A stretch of 64,000 bases of DNA from Ignavibacteriales bacterium (GCA_016707285.1 JADJIA010000001.1:558001-622000); one strand, 5' to 3'; counted from the stretch's first letter, positions 1-7,852 are shown. Notes: generated by a model from the sequence alone, not told the origin. Translations and numbers: made by a program.

Positions 1-1
1 G

Positions 2-34
2 TATTTCCTCAACTTAACAGAAAAGGGGGAATAA
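2..34 (+). CDS. C-terminal end of an ABC transporter ATP-binding protein (partial)
   Basis: Reading frame 2 from the window edge gives YFLNLTEKGE and then a stop, two bases before the ATG of the ABC-2 permease. The pattern (V)FLxLTxxG is typical of the extreme C-terminus of ABC-2-type ATP-binding subunits, and such a gene normally sits directly upstream of its permease. Only about ten codons are visible, so the call rests on this short motif and on the neighbour. The stretch also contains the GGGGGA ribosome binding site of the next gene. Confidence 0.5.
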   Translation, partial: YFLNLTEKGE

Positions 35-36
35 AC

Positions 37-873
37 ATGATAGACCTCGTTAGAATTGAACTCTATAAAATATTCAAAAAATGGCGTACTTATATCGGGT
101 TTTTAGCAATTGCTGTCATTGTATTGGTGATTGAAATTGCGCTTTTGGTGGAAGGTGAAAATTATCTTCGTTTCCTGACACGGAATCTCGAATCAATTTT
201 TGTTTTTGAAGGTAATTTCCTTAACGGCTACTTGATATCATTCATTGTCATGGGAGCAATAGGGATACATATCCCCTTTCTGATAACTCTTGTTGCCGGT
301 GATTTGCTGGCAGGCGAGGCAACAGCCGGCACATACAGGATGTTATTAACCCGTCCAATCACCAGGATGCAACTGTTGTCAGCCAAGGTTATGGCAGGCA
401 CAATCTATACAATTTTGATGGTTCTGTTTCTTGCAGTGGTTTCACTTGGTTTGGGTGTAATTCTTTTTGGCACTGGTGAACTGATCGTGATCACGGATGT
501 CCTTATTATTTTTGCAAGGGAGGATATTCTGTGGCGCTTTATGATTGCATATGGCATCGCCACTCTGAGTATGATGGTGGTAACCTCAATGGCGTTTTTC
601 TTTTCATCTTTGGTTGAAAATGCAATTGGTCCCATAGTCAGCACAATGGCAGTAATCATAGTTTTTTATATCCTTTCAGCAATTGACATTGAGTTGCTTC
701 AGAATATCAAACCATATTTGTTCACAACCTACATGCAATCATGGAGAGTAATATTTACAACCCCTGTGGAGATGAGTGAACTTTATCAGGCTGTTGGAGT
801 GCTTTCACTCCATATTGTTTTATTCCTCAGTTTAACATTTTATCTTTTTAGTAAAAAAGATATCACATCATAA
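37..873 (+). CDS. ABC-2 type transporter permease
   Basis: This 278-residue protein is almost entirely hydrophobic, with about six predicted membrane helices (near residues 19-37, 67-90, 115-145, 172-195, 200-220 and 253-272). The segment GEATAGTYRMLLTRPITR, between the second and third helices, is the typical ABC-2 permease motif in which a cytoplasmic loop meets the ATPase (family pattern E...GT.r.lLs.PisR). It would form the membrane channel of an ABC exporter with the ATP-binding subunit whose tail lies just upstream; the substrate cannot be told. The ATG at 37 follows a strong GGGGGA ribosome binding site. The gene is followed after 14 bp by a LolA-like gene in the same direction, so the three may form one operon. 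Confidence 0.85.
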   Translation: MIDLVRIELYKIFKKWRTYIGFLAIAVIVLVIEIALLVEGENYLRFLTRNLESIFVFEGNFLNGYLISFIVMGAIGIHIPFLITLVAGDLLAGEATAGTYRMLLTRPITRMQLLSAKVMAGTIYTILMVLFLAVVSLGLGVILFGTGELIVITDVLIIFAREDILWRFMIAYGIATLSMMVVTSMAFFFSSLVENAIGPIVSTMAVIIVFYILSAIDIELLQNIKPYLFTTYMQSWRVIFTTPVEMSELYQAVGVLSLHIVLFLSLTFYLFSKKDITS

Positions 874-887
874 GAACAGGAATTTTT

Positions 888-1565
888 ATGTATAAAAAAA
901 TATTATTGATCATTTTCATCCTTTCTGTTTCAACTTTTTCACAGTCAGAATCTGACAAGATTCTTAATCAAGTGAAGAAAAAATTTGATGCAATAAAAGA
1001 TTATGAAGTGGATGTAAAAGTGAAAATTGATGTGGATTTCCTTAAGGTGCCCGATACCGAAGCGAAAATCTACTACAAAGCTCCGGATAAAATTCAGATG
1101 AAAACCGGGGACAATTTTGCACTGATTCCAAAGGACGGGTTGAATTTTAGTCCGGCAAATCTGCTAAACGGCAAATACACCAGCATGTATGAAGGTGAGA
1201 CAAAAATTGGTGGCAAAGTGCAACATATTGTAAAAGTAATCCCTTTGGGAAATACCGGCGATGTTGTCCTTTCCACTCTTTGGATTGATAAATCAACTTT
1301 TTACATTTCAAAAGTTGAGACAACTACAAAGATGAACGGCACATTTCAGATTGATCTTATTTATCCGGCATCATCAAAACATCCTCTTCCTTCAAAGATG
1401 ACCTTTAGTTTTGAAGTTGGGAAATTTAATCTTCCAAAAGGCTTTGGCGGCAAAAAGAAAAAACCGGAAACCACCGGAAACAAAACTCCCGGAAAAGTTT
1501 ACATCGACTATAAAAACTACAAAGTAAACAAAGGACTTTCGGATAGTATTTTTAAGAAAAAATGA
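888..1565 (+). CDS. LolA-like outer-membrane lipoprotein-sorting family protein
   Basis: The 225-residue protein begins with a clear signal peptide (about residues 1-18, ending TFSQS). The mature part has the order seen in LolA/LolB-fold periplasmic proteins: an N-terminal helix (ILNQVKKKFDAIKDYEVDVK), then alternating strands with the motif AKIYYKAPDKIQMKTG, close to the usual FRYKxPGKxRxE region. It ends in a Lys-rich segment and a short C-terminal strand. Proteins of this group carry lipids or lipoproteins in the periplasm, but Bacteroidota have several divergent paralogs, so a true LolA role is not shown. A link to the upstream ABC-2 exporter is plausible from the 14 bp spacing. The start has an AGGAA site eight bases upstream. 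Confidence 0.7.
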   Translation: MYKKILLIIFILSVSTFSQSESDKILNQVKKKFDAIKDYEVDVKVKIDVDFLKVPDTEAKIYYKAPDKIQMKTGDNFALIPKDGLNFSPANLLNGKYTSMYEGETKIGGKVQHIVKVIPLGNTGDVVLSTLWIDKSTFYISKVETTTKMNGTFQIDLIYPASSKHPLPSKMTFSFEVGKFNLPKGFGGKKKKPETTGNKTPGKVYIDYKNYKVNKGLSDSIFKKK

Positions 1566-1575
1566 CGATTTTAAT

Positions 1576-1607
1576 GCAATAATGCAGTAATTCAGTAATC
1601 CAATAAT
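1576..1607. repeat. Four tandem 8-bp repeats after the LolA-like gene
   Basis: Eleven bases after the stop codon lie four head-to-tail octamers: GCAATAAT, GCAGTAAT, TCAGTAAT and CCAATAAT, differing only at positions 1 and 4. Together with the two palindrome-plus-tail units downstream they fill most of the 280 bp gap, in which no credible gene is seen. Confidence 0.8.
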
Positions 1608-1671
1608 GTTGATTGACGGTTCGTCGATGTGATAATTTTCTAAAAGTCGATATGACTCATTGAGGTTTTTT

Positions 1672-1762
1672 CCCCCGGAGGGGATTAAATATTCGTAGAT
1701 ATTGATCCTCTCCCCAACCCCTAAACCCGTCTGGACGGGTGACATGTTCGTAGAAGATTGTA
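1672..1762. repeat. Two diverged copies of a REP-like palindrome-plus-tail element
   Basis: Copy 1 (about 1672-1704) has the short palindrome CCCCGGAGGGG followed by a tail with ATTCGTAGATATTG. Copy 2 (about 1726-1762) has the palindrome CCCGTCTGGACGGG followed by GTTCGTAGAAGATTG. Each is a small hairpin followed by the shared TTCGTAGA core. The layout resembles the short interspersed palindromic elements common in intergenic regions of bacteria, but I cannot check here whether the unit occurs elsewhere in the genome. Confidence 0.6.
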
Positions 1763-1786
1763 ATTCCCCCTTTAACTATTTAAAAT

Positions 1787-1821
1787 AAAAAACGGGCTGT
1801 CCTTTCGGATCGGCCCGTTTT
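1787..1821 (-). terminator. Rho-independent terminator of the WY-rich protein gene
   Basis: AAAACGGGC and GCCCGTTTT flank a small internal TCC/GGA stem with loop. On the minus strand the hairpin is followed by TTTTTTATTTT, and it lies 24 bp after the stop of the minus-strand gene. Because the stem itself starts with an A run, it could also stop transcription arriving from the plus strand. Confidence 0.75.
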
Positions 1822-1844
1822 ACTGCACCAACAATTTACATCAT

Positions 1845-3071
1845 TTATCTGCTTTTTCTTTCTCTTGAGCCACCTGAGTTGCTGCTTCCTCCGGAGTTTC
1901 CTCTTTCAGTTGTGCGTGACGAGTTGTCTCTTTTTGGTGTTTCCCTTACCGTATTATCTTTTTTAGGTGTTTCTCTTTTTACTTCTTTCGAAGTGTTATC
2001 TTTTTTAGGAGTGTCCCTCTTTACTTCTCTCGAAGTATTGTCTTTCACTACCGGTCTGTTGTCTTCTTTTTTTACTTCTCTCGAAGTGTTGTCTCTGACT
2101 ACAGGTTTGTTGTCGTTTTTCTTTACATCCCTTGAAGAGCTGCCATTATCTCTCGTTACTGTCTTGTTATCATTCTTCACTACTGCTCTGTTGTCATCGG
2201 ATCTGTCAATCACTCTCGTGTTGTCATTTCTTTTCACTTCGCGGGTTGTTTCCCTCGCTGCTTCATCTATTTTATCTGATCTTAAGTTCCCGGTGTTTCT
2301 TGATCTTGTGATCTCTATTTTCTCGTCGGTTCTGTCAGCTCTGTTGAAGTCAACATTTCTAACCTTTACTGAACCGTCGGATTTGTTGTTTCCTCGATCT
2401 TTGGCGTTGGTGAACTCAATATCCCTTGTTTTTACATTTCCGCCGCCTCTTTTTTCAACGATTCTTGGATCAATTCCCTCATTGACTACACGGTCACGAT
2501 ATTTGTAGTTTGAGAATGAATTTGTCCTCTCGTAGAATCTTTCAGCGCCATACCCTGTAAAATAGTGATCATAAATATTGTGTCTGTGGAAGTCGCGGTA
2601 TCTTACAAATCTCCAGTGGTTGTAAGGTGACACAATTACTATGTTAAAAGTTATCCCGTAGTTTGGATTATATATTGCGTAAGGTGAAAGTGGTGCCCAG
2701 CCAATATAGTCATCATCGTATCTCCACTCAACCCAGGCAGGACCCCAGTCATACCCCGGAACCCAAACCCAGCCTTCCCATTCGTCATAATACCATCTGC
2801 CGTAGTGGAATACAATGTCGCCATAGGCTTCGTCAGAATCCCAGTACCATCCGTAAGAAGTATAAATCCATCTTCCATAAGTGTAAGGCTGCCAGTTTCT
2901 ATTGATTCTGGTTGGTTTCCATGCAATCACATTGTCAACTTCAATCCAGTAGCCATAAGGTTTAAGATCGTGGTAAAAAGCATTAAATCTGCCTTTGCTC
3001 CCGTTGTTTTCAGCATTCGACATAAAAGTCATCGCTGCAAAAATTACTGCTACAAATAACATCCGTTTCAT
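1845..3071 (-). CDS. Secreted WY-rich (DUF6600-like) protein with repetitive charged tail
   Basis: This 408-residue protein has an N-terminal signal peptide (about residues 1-20). Residues 30-165 are extremely rich in Trp, Tyr, Gly and Pro, with repeated motifs such as YGRWIYTSYGWYW, YGRWYYDEWEGWVWVPGYDW and WVEWRYDDDYIGWAPLSP. This is the pattern of the DUF6600 family of exported proteins of unknown function. Residues about 200-408 are low-complexity and highly charged, built from imperfect repeats of the type DNTSREVKK and KRETPKKDNT. The tail may bind anionic envelope polymers or nucleic acid, but this is inference. Its promoter region carries a near-consensus sigma-54 site, so expression is probably activator-dependent. 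It is transcribed alone, with a good terminator after it. Confidence 0.7.
   Translation of the reverse strand: MKRMLFVAVIFAAMTFMSNAENNGSKGRFNAFYHDLKPYGYWIEVDNVIAWKPTRINRNWQPYTYGRWIYTSYGWYWDSDEAYGDIVFHYGRWYYDEWEGWVWVPGYDWGPAWVEWRYDDDYIGWAPLSPYAIYNPNYGITFNIVIVSPYNHWRFVRYRDFHRHNIYDHYFTGYGAERFYERTNSFSNYKYRDRVVNEGIDPRIVEKRGGGNVKTRDIEFTNAKDRGNNKSDGSVKVRNVDFNRADRTDEKIEITRSRNTGNLRSDKIDEAARETTREVKRNDNTRVIDRSDDNRAVVKNDNKTVTRDNGSSSRDVKKNDNKPVVRDNTSREVKKEDNRPVVKDNTSREVKRDTPKKDNTSKEVKRETPKKDNTVRETPKRDNSSRTTERGNSGGSSNSGGSRERKSR
1930..2170 (-). repeat. In-gene degenerate tandem repeats
   Basis: The DNA encoding the charged tail contains imperfect direct repeats of about 40-50 bp. The segment TACTTCTCTCGAAGT recurs with small changes near 1980, 2021, 2071 and 2123. 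The repeats encode the SREVK/PVV/DN modules of the tail. Such repeats can expand or contract between strains. Confidence 0.6.
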
Positions 3072-3102
3072 TTCATACCTCGTTTTGTTTTACCCTATAT
3101 AT

Positions 3103-3119
3103 TACAACAACCGTGCCAG
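3103..3119 (-). promoter_or_regulatory. Candidate sigma-54 (RpoN) promoter of the WY-rich protein gene
   Basis: On the minus strand the sequence CTGGCACGGTTGTTGTA matches the sigma-54 consensus YTGGCACG-N4-TTGCW except for T instead of C in the -12 element. The GG and the -12 G are exactly ten bases apart. It lies about 33 bp upstream of the ATG at 3071, a sensible leader length. An NtrC-family activator is encoded at 37213-38568. Confidence 0.6.
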
Positions 3120-3167
3120 AAAATTTCCTTTGTTTTTAATAAGATTTCGCAATTTTTCAAATGTGGG

Positions 3168-3191
3168 AACTGTTCACTATTTTGAACAGTT
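3168..3191. promoter_or_regulatory. Perfect 9-bp inverted repeat upstream of the thioredoxin-like gene
   Basis: AACTGTTCA and TGAACAGTT are perfect inverted repeats separated by CTATTT. They lie about 50 bp before the ATG at 3242, between two divergently transcribed genes. The central part, TATTTTG, is close to the Bacteroidota -7 box, so this could be an operator overlapping a promoter. It is not followed by a T run, so it is not a typical terminator. Confidence 0.5.
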
Positions 3192-3241
3192 GTTTAGTTA
3201 GATTAGATAATGTATGCTAAATTAAAAACGAAAAGAGAATT

Positions 3242-3835
3242 ATGTCAATTCAAAATATTAAAAACGCTTTTTCAAAAGGTTTAACCTTTTCACAATTTAT
3301 TGAGAAAACACAAAAACATGTAGATCAAACCGATGTTTCACAACTTGACGATGAGGCGAGATTTATTCATGAATATACCTCACTGAACATTCGTAGAATG
3401 AACCGGGTACTTAAAACTCACTCCGTTGAAGAAACCCTCGCTGAAAAACTCAAATCAATATCTTCAAAACAGCACTGGATGTTGATTACAGAAGGATGGT
3501 GCGGTGATTCTGCTCAATCCTCCCCGGAATTCCATAAAATGAGCCTTCTAAACAATAATATTGAACTGAGAATAGTTGAAAGGGATACCTTCCCCGAAGT
3601 AATGGACCTTTACCTCACCAATGGTAAAAAGAGTATTCCAATACTTGTCGTTTTTGATGATGAATGGAATCAACTTTATAAATGGGGTGCAAGACCTGCA
3701 GCATTACAAACAAGAATTGATGAACTAATCGCTGTTAACACACCAAAAGATGTTTGGATGGAAGAAATCCACCTTTGGTATGCCAAAAACAGAGGTCAGG
3801 AACTTTATAAAGAATTGAACTCTTTGATACAATAA
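3242..3835 (+). CDS. Thioredoxin-family protein with a CxxS active site
   Basis: The 197-residue protein has an N-terminal helical part (about 1-75) and a thioredoxin-like fold from about residue 76. The motif TEGWCGDSAQSSP (Cys87, Ser90) occupies the place of the WCxxC active site. The cis-Pro position is seen in KKSIPILVVFD. Only one active-site Cys is present, so it is more likely a monothiol or adaptor-type protein than a disulfide reductase. Proteins of this type are often annotated simply as thioredoxin family in Bacteroidota. There is no signal peptide, so it is probably cytoplasmic. A perfect inverted repeat lies in its upstream region. Confidence 0.75.
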   Translation: MSIQNIKNAFSKGLTFSQFIEKTQKHVDQTDVSQLDDEARFIHEYTSLNIRRMNRVLKTHSVEETLAEKLKSISSKQHWMLITEGWCGDSAQSSPEFHKMSLLNNNIELRIVERDTFPEVMDLYLTNGKKSIPILVVFDDEWNQLYKWGARPAALQTRIDELIAVNTPKDVWMEEIHLWYAKNRGQELYKELNSLIQ

Positions 3836-3921
3836 TACTGTTTGAGTATTATATCAGGATTTAAACTCCGGTTTAATCCAACTTCAAGACAACAATTCAA
3901 TAATGAAATTAACAGGAAAGT

Positions 3922-4992
3922 ATGCCAACTCTCACCCGTTCGGGCTTATTAAACCTAAAAGTTGAAGCTATTACACATGAAACCCCCGATTCAATCTCCC
4001 TTTTATTAAAAGATATTGACGGAAAAGAATTTGATTTTAAGGCGGGACAGTTTCTCACTTTTGTTTTCGATGAAGAAGGCAAAGAAGTGAGAAGGTGTTA
4101 TTCGATCTACACTTCGCCCAAACAACTGCCACATATTGGAATTGCAATTAAAAAAGTTCCTGGTGGTTTTGTTTCAGAAAATAAAATGGACGACATAAAA
4201 GAAGGGGATATTCTTCCTGCTCTTGTCCCGATGGGAAATTTCATCAGAAAGCAGGAGAGTAAACCAAATCTTTTAATGTTTGGCGCCGGAAGTGGAATAA
4301 CTCCCCTTCTCGCACTGATTGAAGATTCACTCGCAGATGAAAAAGTAAACAACATCGTTTTACATTATGTAAACAGAGACCAGGATAACATAATGTTTGG
4401 TGCGCGTTTATCTTTCCTTGAAAATCTTTATCCCGGGAAATTTAATGTTATTCATCACCTTACAAAACCGTTTGAGGGCTGGCGAGGACAAACAGGAAGA
4501 ATTGATAAGGAATCGGCAAGAGTCATACTCGGTGAGATTCCACTCAAAGAAATAGCCGATACTGAAATTTTTATGTGCGGACCCGCTGAAATGATGGAAA
4601 ACATCTACAATGCAGCCATCGACTCAGGCTTTCTAAATAAGGATATTCATCGGGAGGTTTTTACACACTCGATAAAAAATGAAAGCCGGTTGCCAAATGA
4701 CCGGATTGCCAGACGAGTGTCTATAATCTTGGGGGGCAGAACTTATGACCTGATTGTTGATCCAAACGATTCAATTCTCGACACCGCACTTGATGCAGGG
4801 ATAGATGTTCCTCATTCATGCAGGTATGGTTCATGTTCATCTTGTGTTACAAAATTGGTATCAGGCAAAATTGTGATGCTCGATCAAACAACTTTGTCGG
4901 ATGAAGATATCGCAAGAGGACTATGTCTTACTTGTGTGGGATACCCGGAAAGTGATGATTTGATTTTAAACTATGACGATCCACTGATCTAA
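3922..4992 (+). CDS. Ferredoxin-NADP reductase-type oxidoreductase with C-terminal 2Fe-2S domain
   Basis: This 356-residue protein has three domains: an FAD-binding barrel (about 8-110, with RRCYSIYTSP binding FAD), an NAD(P)-binding domain (about 113-240, with FGAGSGITPLLALIE and the C-terminal MCGP motif) and a plant-type 2Fe-2S ferredoxin domain (about 265-356). The cluster ligands are Cys300, Cys305, Cys308 and Cys338, in CRYGSCSSC and LCLTC. The order is that of the phenylacetyl-CoA epoxidase reductase PaaE and related flavodoxin reductases. It moves electrons from NAD(P)H through FAD and 2Fe-2S to an unknown acceptor. No oxygenase gene is nearby, so a PaaE role is not supported. Its stop directly abuts the stop of the convergent MFS gene. 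Confidence 0.85.
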   Translation: MPTLTRSGLLNLKVEAITHETPDSISLLLKDIDGKEFDFKAGQFLTFVFDEEGKEVRRCYSIYTSPKQLPHIGIAIKKVPGGFVSENKMDDIKEGDILPALVPMGNFIRKQESKPNLLMFGAGSGITPLLALIEDSLADEKVNNIVLHYVNRDQDNIMFGARLSFLENLYPGKFNVIHHLTKPFEGWRGQTGRIDKESARVILGEIPLKEIADTEIFMCGPAEMMENIYNAAIDSGFLNKDIHREVFTHSIKNESRLPNDRIARRVSIILGGRTYDLIVDPNDSILDTALDAGIDVPHSCRYGSCSSCVTKLVSGKIVMLDQTTLSDEDIARGLCLTCVGYPESDDLILNYDDPLI

Positions 4993-6228
4993 TCAGGGGG
5001 TCCTGGGTTCGGTGGAAGACTCATTGTGTTGATCGTTCACGAATGAAAGTACAATAATTCCGGCTATAAAGAAAAAGAGCAGAGACAATATAGCATATCG
5101 TTGACTGCCTGTTACAGTGCTTATGATTCCAAAAACGAGTGGACCAATAACCGCAGAACTTTTGCCGAAGAATGAGTAGAAACCAAAAAATTCTGTTTTT
5201 TTGTCGGGTGGTGTTAACTGAGACATGAGAGCTCTTGAGATCGATTGACTTGAACCCATTGCCCCACCCGCCATAAAACCCACAACATAAAAATAAGACT
5301 TGTCAGTTACCCAAAATGCAGCGAGTACGGTTAAAATCCAGATTAACAAAGTGATCATCAAACTTTTTTTATGACCAATCTGATCCGAGATTATCCCAAA
5401 CAAAACTGATCCAAGAATTGCCGTTCCCTGAACCGAGATGAAAAAGATTATCAACTCCCCTTTTGTAAAACCCAGCGTTGTTGTTGCGTAAATTCCTGCA
5501 AAATAGATTACAGTATTCACTCCCTCAATAAAACAGAAAAATGAAAGAAGAAAAATTGCCAGATTTTTATACTGTTTAAGATGTTTTATGGTAAACAGAA
5601 CCCGGTTTAGTCCAATCTTGACAAAGGACTCACCGGCAGGGATCTCCTTTTTTTTCTCTTTTAAAAAGATAAGTGTGGGAAGTGCAAAAATCAGGAAAAA
5701 GAGAGCAGCAACGGGGAATGACTCACGAATTAACTCATTCTGAATGAACGGCAGTAGAATTACGAGAGAAGTCAACGAGCCAAGATAACCCATTGCGAAA
5801 CCGTATCCACTGACTCTTCCAAAATTCTTCGGTTTTGTAATCTCAGGCAAAAATGAATCATAAAATATTAATCCGGCTTCAAATCCTATGTTTGCGATTA
5901 TAAGCAACAGGAGGCCAAGAAGAACATCACCGGGCCCAACAAAAAACAGAAGTGCGAAGGATATAATACAGACGACGGTAAAAAAGGAAAGAAATCTTTT
6001 TTTTGTGGAAGTATAATCAGCAACGGCACCGAGAACGGGTGAGATAAGAGCCGTGAGCAACATCGAAACAGAAGTTCCCAACCCCCAGTAAAAATCCCCT
6101 TCCCCACTGTTTGAATTTACAGTTTCCTTAAAGTAAACCGCATATAAAAAAGTTACAACAATAATTGAATAAGAGGTATTTGCAAAATCATAAAGAGACC
6201 AGACAAATATCTTCTTTTTTTCAGTCAT
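4993..6228 (-). CDS. MFS transporter, UMF1/Atg22-like family
   Basis: The 411-residue protein has about twelve hydrophobic helices. Its N-terminus, KKKIFVWSLYDFANTSYS, matches the W-LYDFANT-Y signature of the UMF1 (Atg22-like) branch of the major facilitator superfamily. The typical MFS loop is seen as GAVADYTSTKKR after helix 2, and a second copy as GIISDQIGHKKS in the second half. Family members are permeases of mostly unknown substrate; amino-acid efflux has been shown for the yeast vacuolar relative. The gene overlaps the end of nusB by 8 bp, so they are probably co-transcribed. Its stop codon abuts that of the convergent oxidoreductase gene with no spacer. Confidence 0.8.
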   Translation of the reverse strand: MTEKKKIFVWSLYDFANTSYSIIVVTFLYAVYFKETVNSNSGEGDFYWGLGTSVSMLLTALISPVLGAVADYTSTKKRFLSFFTVVCIISFALLFFVGPGDVLLGLLLLIIANIGFEAGLIFYDSFLPEITKPKNFGRVSGYGFAMGYLGSLTSLVILLPFIQNELIRESFPVAALFFLIFALPTLIFLKEKKKEIPAGESFVKIGLNRVLFTIKHLKQYKNLAIFLLSFFCFIEGVNTVIYFAGIYATTTLGFTKGELIIFFISVQGTAILGSVLFGIISDQIGHKKSLMITLLIWILTVLAAFWVTDKSYFYVVGFMAGGAMGSSQSISRALMSQLTPPDKKTEFFGFYSFFGKSSAVIGPLVFGIISTVTGSQRYAILSLLFFFIAGIIVLSFVNDQHNESSTEPRTP

Positions 6229-6709
6229 TGGTCTTTGCAGGTTTGGTTAGTGATCCATCAATAAGTCCCCTGCCTCTTTTATTTATTTTTCCTTCTTTTT
6301 CAAGTTCCTCATAAATTTTATCAAGGAATCCATTGATGAATTTGCCACTCGCTGCTGTGCTGTATTCTTTGGCGATCTCAATAATCTCATTCATCGTTAC
6401 TTTTTTGGGAATCTCGGGGAAAAATTTGAATTCACAGATTCCCATTCGTAACAAAATTCGATCAATCCTTGCCATTCTGTCAATTTCCCAGTTTTCAGAT
6501 TTGGCTTCGATTTCATCATCAATGCTTCCGGTGTATTGAATTGTTTTCCGTACTAAATTCTCAAAAAACTCCCTTTCAGACGCATCTGTAATCTCCTCTG
6601 AAAGTTCACCGGCAGTAACTTCTATTCCGTCTCTATTGTATGAATGTGCATACAGAACCTGCAACACTTTTTCTCTTATAATTCTTCTATTCGATTTTTT
6701 CTTAAGCAT
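6221..6709 (-). CDS. nusB: Transcription antitermination factor NusB
   Basis: The protein shows the all-helical NusB layout: RRIIREKVLQVLYAHSYNRDG at the start, a middle with DDEIEAKSENWEIDRMARIDRILLRMGICE-type sequence and a C-terminal NEIIEIAKEYSTAASGKFINGFLDKI block, all strongly conserved in NusB. It binds NusE (ribosomal protein S10) and boxA RNA in antitermination of rRNA operons. I chose the ATG at 6709 (162 residues) over an upstream in-frame TTG at 6778, because family homology begins right at MLKKKSNRRIIREKVLQ. The MFS gene overlaps its 3' end. Confidence 0.9.
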   Translation of the reverse strand: MLKKKSNRRIIREKVLQVLYAHSYNRDGIEVTAGELSEEITDASEREFFENLVRKTIQYTGSIDDEIEAKSENWEIDRMARIDRILLRMGICEFKFFPEIPKKVTMNEIIEIAKEYSTAASGKFINGFLDKIYEELEKEGKINKRGRGLIDGSLTKPAKTND

Positions 6710-6790
6710 TTTATCTTTAGGTGTGAATTCAGTTAATATTATTACAAAGAATAATTTATTTGAGTTGTAAATATACAAAACGGAGGGTGG

Positions 6791-7852
6791 TTATTTAACC
6801 CCGAACATCCAGAAATTGATAAGACCAACAACTTCTCTGAAATTGTAGTAGAGCACGGAATCTTCTGCAAGATTAAGATCTGATTTAACAACATCCAGAT
6901 TCAGATTATAAAATTCGGCAAGTTCTTTCACACGCGGAAGATGAAAGGCATCGGAGATTACGACTATTTTTTGAAATCCGGACTTTTCAATCAAAACATT
7001 TTTGATATAACTTATCTGATCGAGTGTTGATCTGCTTTCCGATTCGATCCTTATATCTGCAGGATTAACCTTCTTCTCCATAAGATAATAAAAAGCCACA
7101 TCAGCTTCCGGTAACTCTCCGGGTGCATTACTACCGGTCAATTGCAACTTTTTAACAATTCCCTGACTGTAGAGTTGTAACCCTTTGTCAATTCTTAATT
7201 TAAGGATTGTGCTTGGTTTGTTGTATTTCCAAACAGCAGCACCGAGGATGACAGCAACTTCAGCAGGTGAACTTTCACTATAGGTCAGTTTATATGTAAC
7301 ACCACTTTCAATAAACTTGTAAGTGTAAACAAAAACTGATAAGTATAACAGAAGCATTACTAAAATGGAATATAGAACAAGAAATCGTCTTGGTTTGATT
7401 ATTTTAATAAAAATATATGAAAACAAAGCCGCTTTAAAGGCAAATCCTATATTAAAAAAGAGACCTGTGTAGAGTTTGTAGAAAGGAGTATCAAGCAGAT
7501 TAATATCAATTCCGGAATCACTTTGATTGAGATAAATACCAAATACTGTGAAACCGAATCCGAGAAACCAAACGATGAGGAAGAGTGATCTGCGTTTTGT
7601 GAATTCTGATTTATCTTTCAACCAAAAAACTATCAGAAAGAAAATAAATGTAGCACTGTAAAGAAGAGTGAGAAAATTACCCGTGTACATCAGATTAAAA
7701 TCTTCAAAATCGAGTTTGTGATTCAGATACTTCCCAAAAACGAGTGTAATAAAATCTATGGCTCCCAACAAGACAAACACAAACAGATCAAAGATACCCG
7801 AAAGTCGGGTGTTCAATTTTTCCATGAAAGGTTTAAACTTGTTGAGAGCCAT
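6791..7852 (-). CDS. Membrane protein with C-terminal YdcF/SanA-like (DUF218) domain
   Basis: The 353-residue protein has about five membrane helices in residues 20-180, followed by a DUF218 domain (about 195-345). The diagnostic blocks are AVILGAAVWKYNKPS, LTGSNAPGE, ESRSTLDQISYIKN and VVISDAFHLPRVKELAE. DUF218 proteins (YdcF, SanA, ElyC) are envelope proteins linked to peptidoglycan or polysaccharide precursor metabolism, but the reaction is not known. The extended multi-helix N-terminus is longer than that of SanA and resembles ElyC-type or longer Bacteroidota forms. It lies between the RND pump and nusB with about 80 bp on each side. Confidence 0.75.
   Translation of the reverse strand: MALNKFKPFMEKLNTRLSGIFDLFVFVLLGAIDFITLVFGKYLNHKLDFEDFNLMYTGNFLTLLYSATFIFFLIVFWLKDKSEFTKRRSLFLIVWFLGFGFTVFGIYLNQSDSGIDINLLDTPFYKLYTGLFFNIGFAFKAALFSYIFIKIIKPRRFLVLYSILVMLLLYLSVFVYTYKFIESGVTYKLTYSESSPAEVAVILGAAVWKYNKPSTILKLRIDKGLQLYSQGIVKKLQLTGSNAPGELPEADVAFYYLMEKKVNPADIRIESESRSTLDQISYIKNVLIEKSGFQKIVVISDAFHLPRVKELAEFYNLNLDVVKSDLNLAEDSVLYYNFREVVGLINFWMFGVK

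Noticed and set aside
1392..1745. 117-codon minus-strand frame across the end of the LolA-like gene
   Set aside because: It is mostly antisense to a real gene and to the repeat cluster, and has no recognisable features.
1879..2508. 209-codon open frame on the plus strand opposite the charged tail
   Set aside because: It is the antisense of a low-complexity repetitive region, rich in Leu/Ser/Phe, with no ribosome binding site; the minus-strand protein has a signal peptide and family features.
3836..3921. Small hairpin AATACT-GTTTG-AGTATT after the thioredoxin-like gene
   Set aside because: It is a short, weak stem with no T run; not convincing as a terminator.
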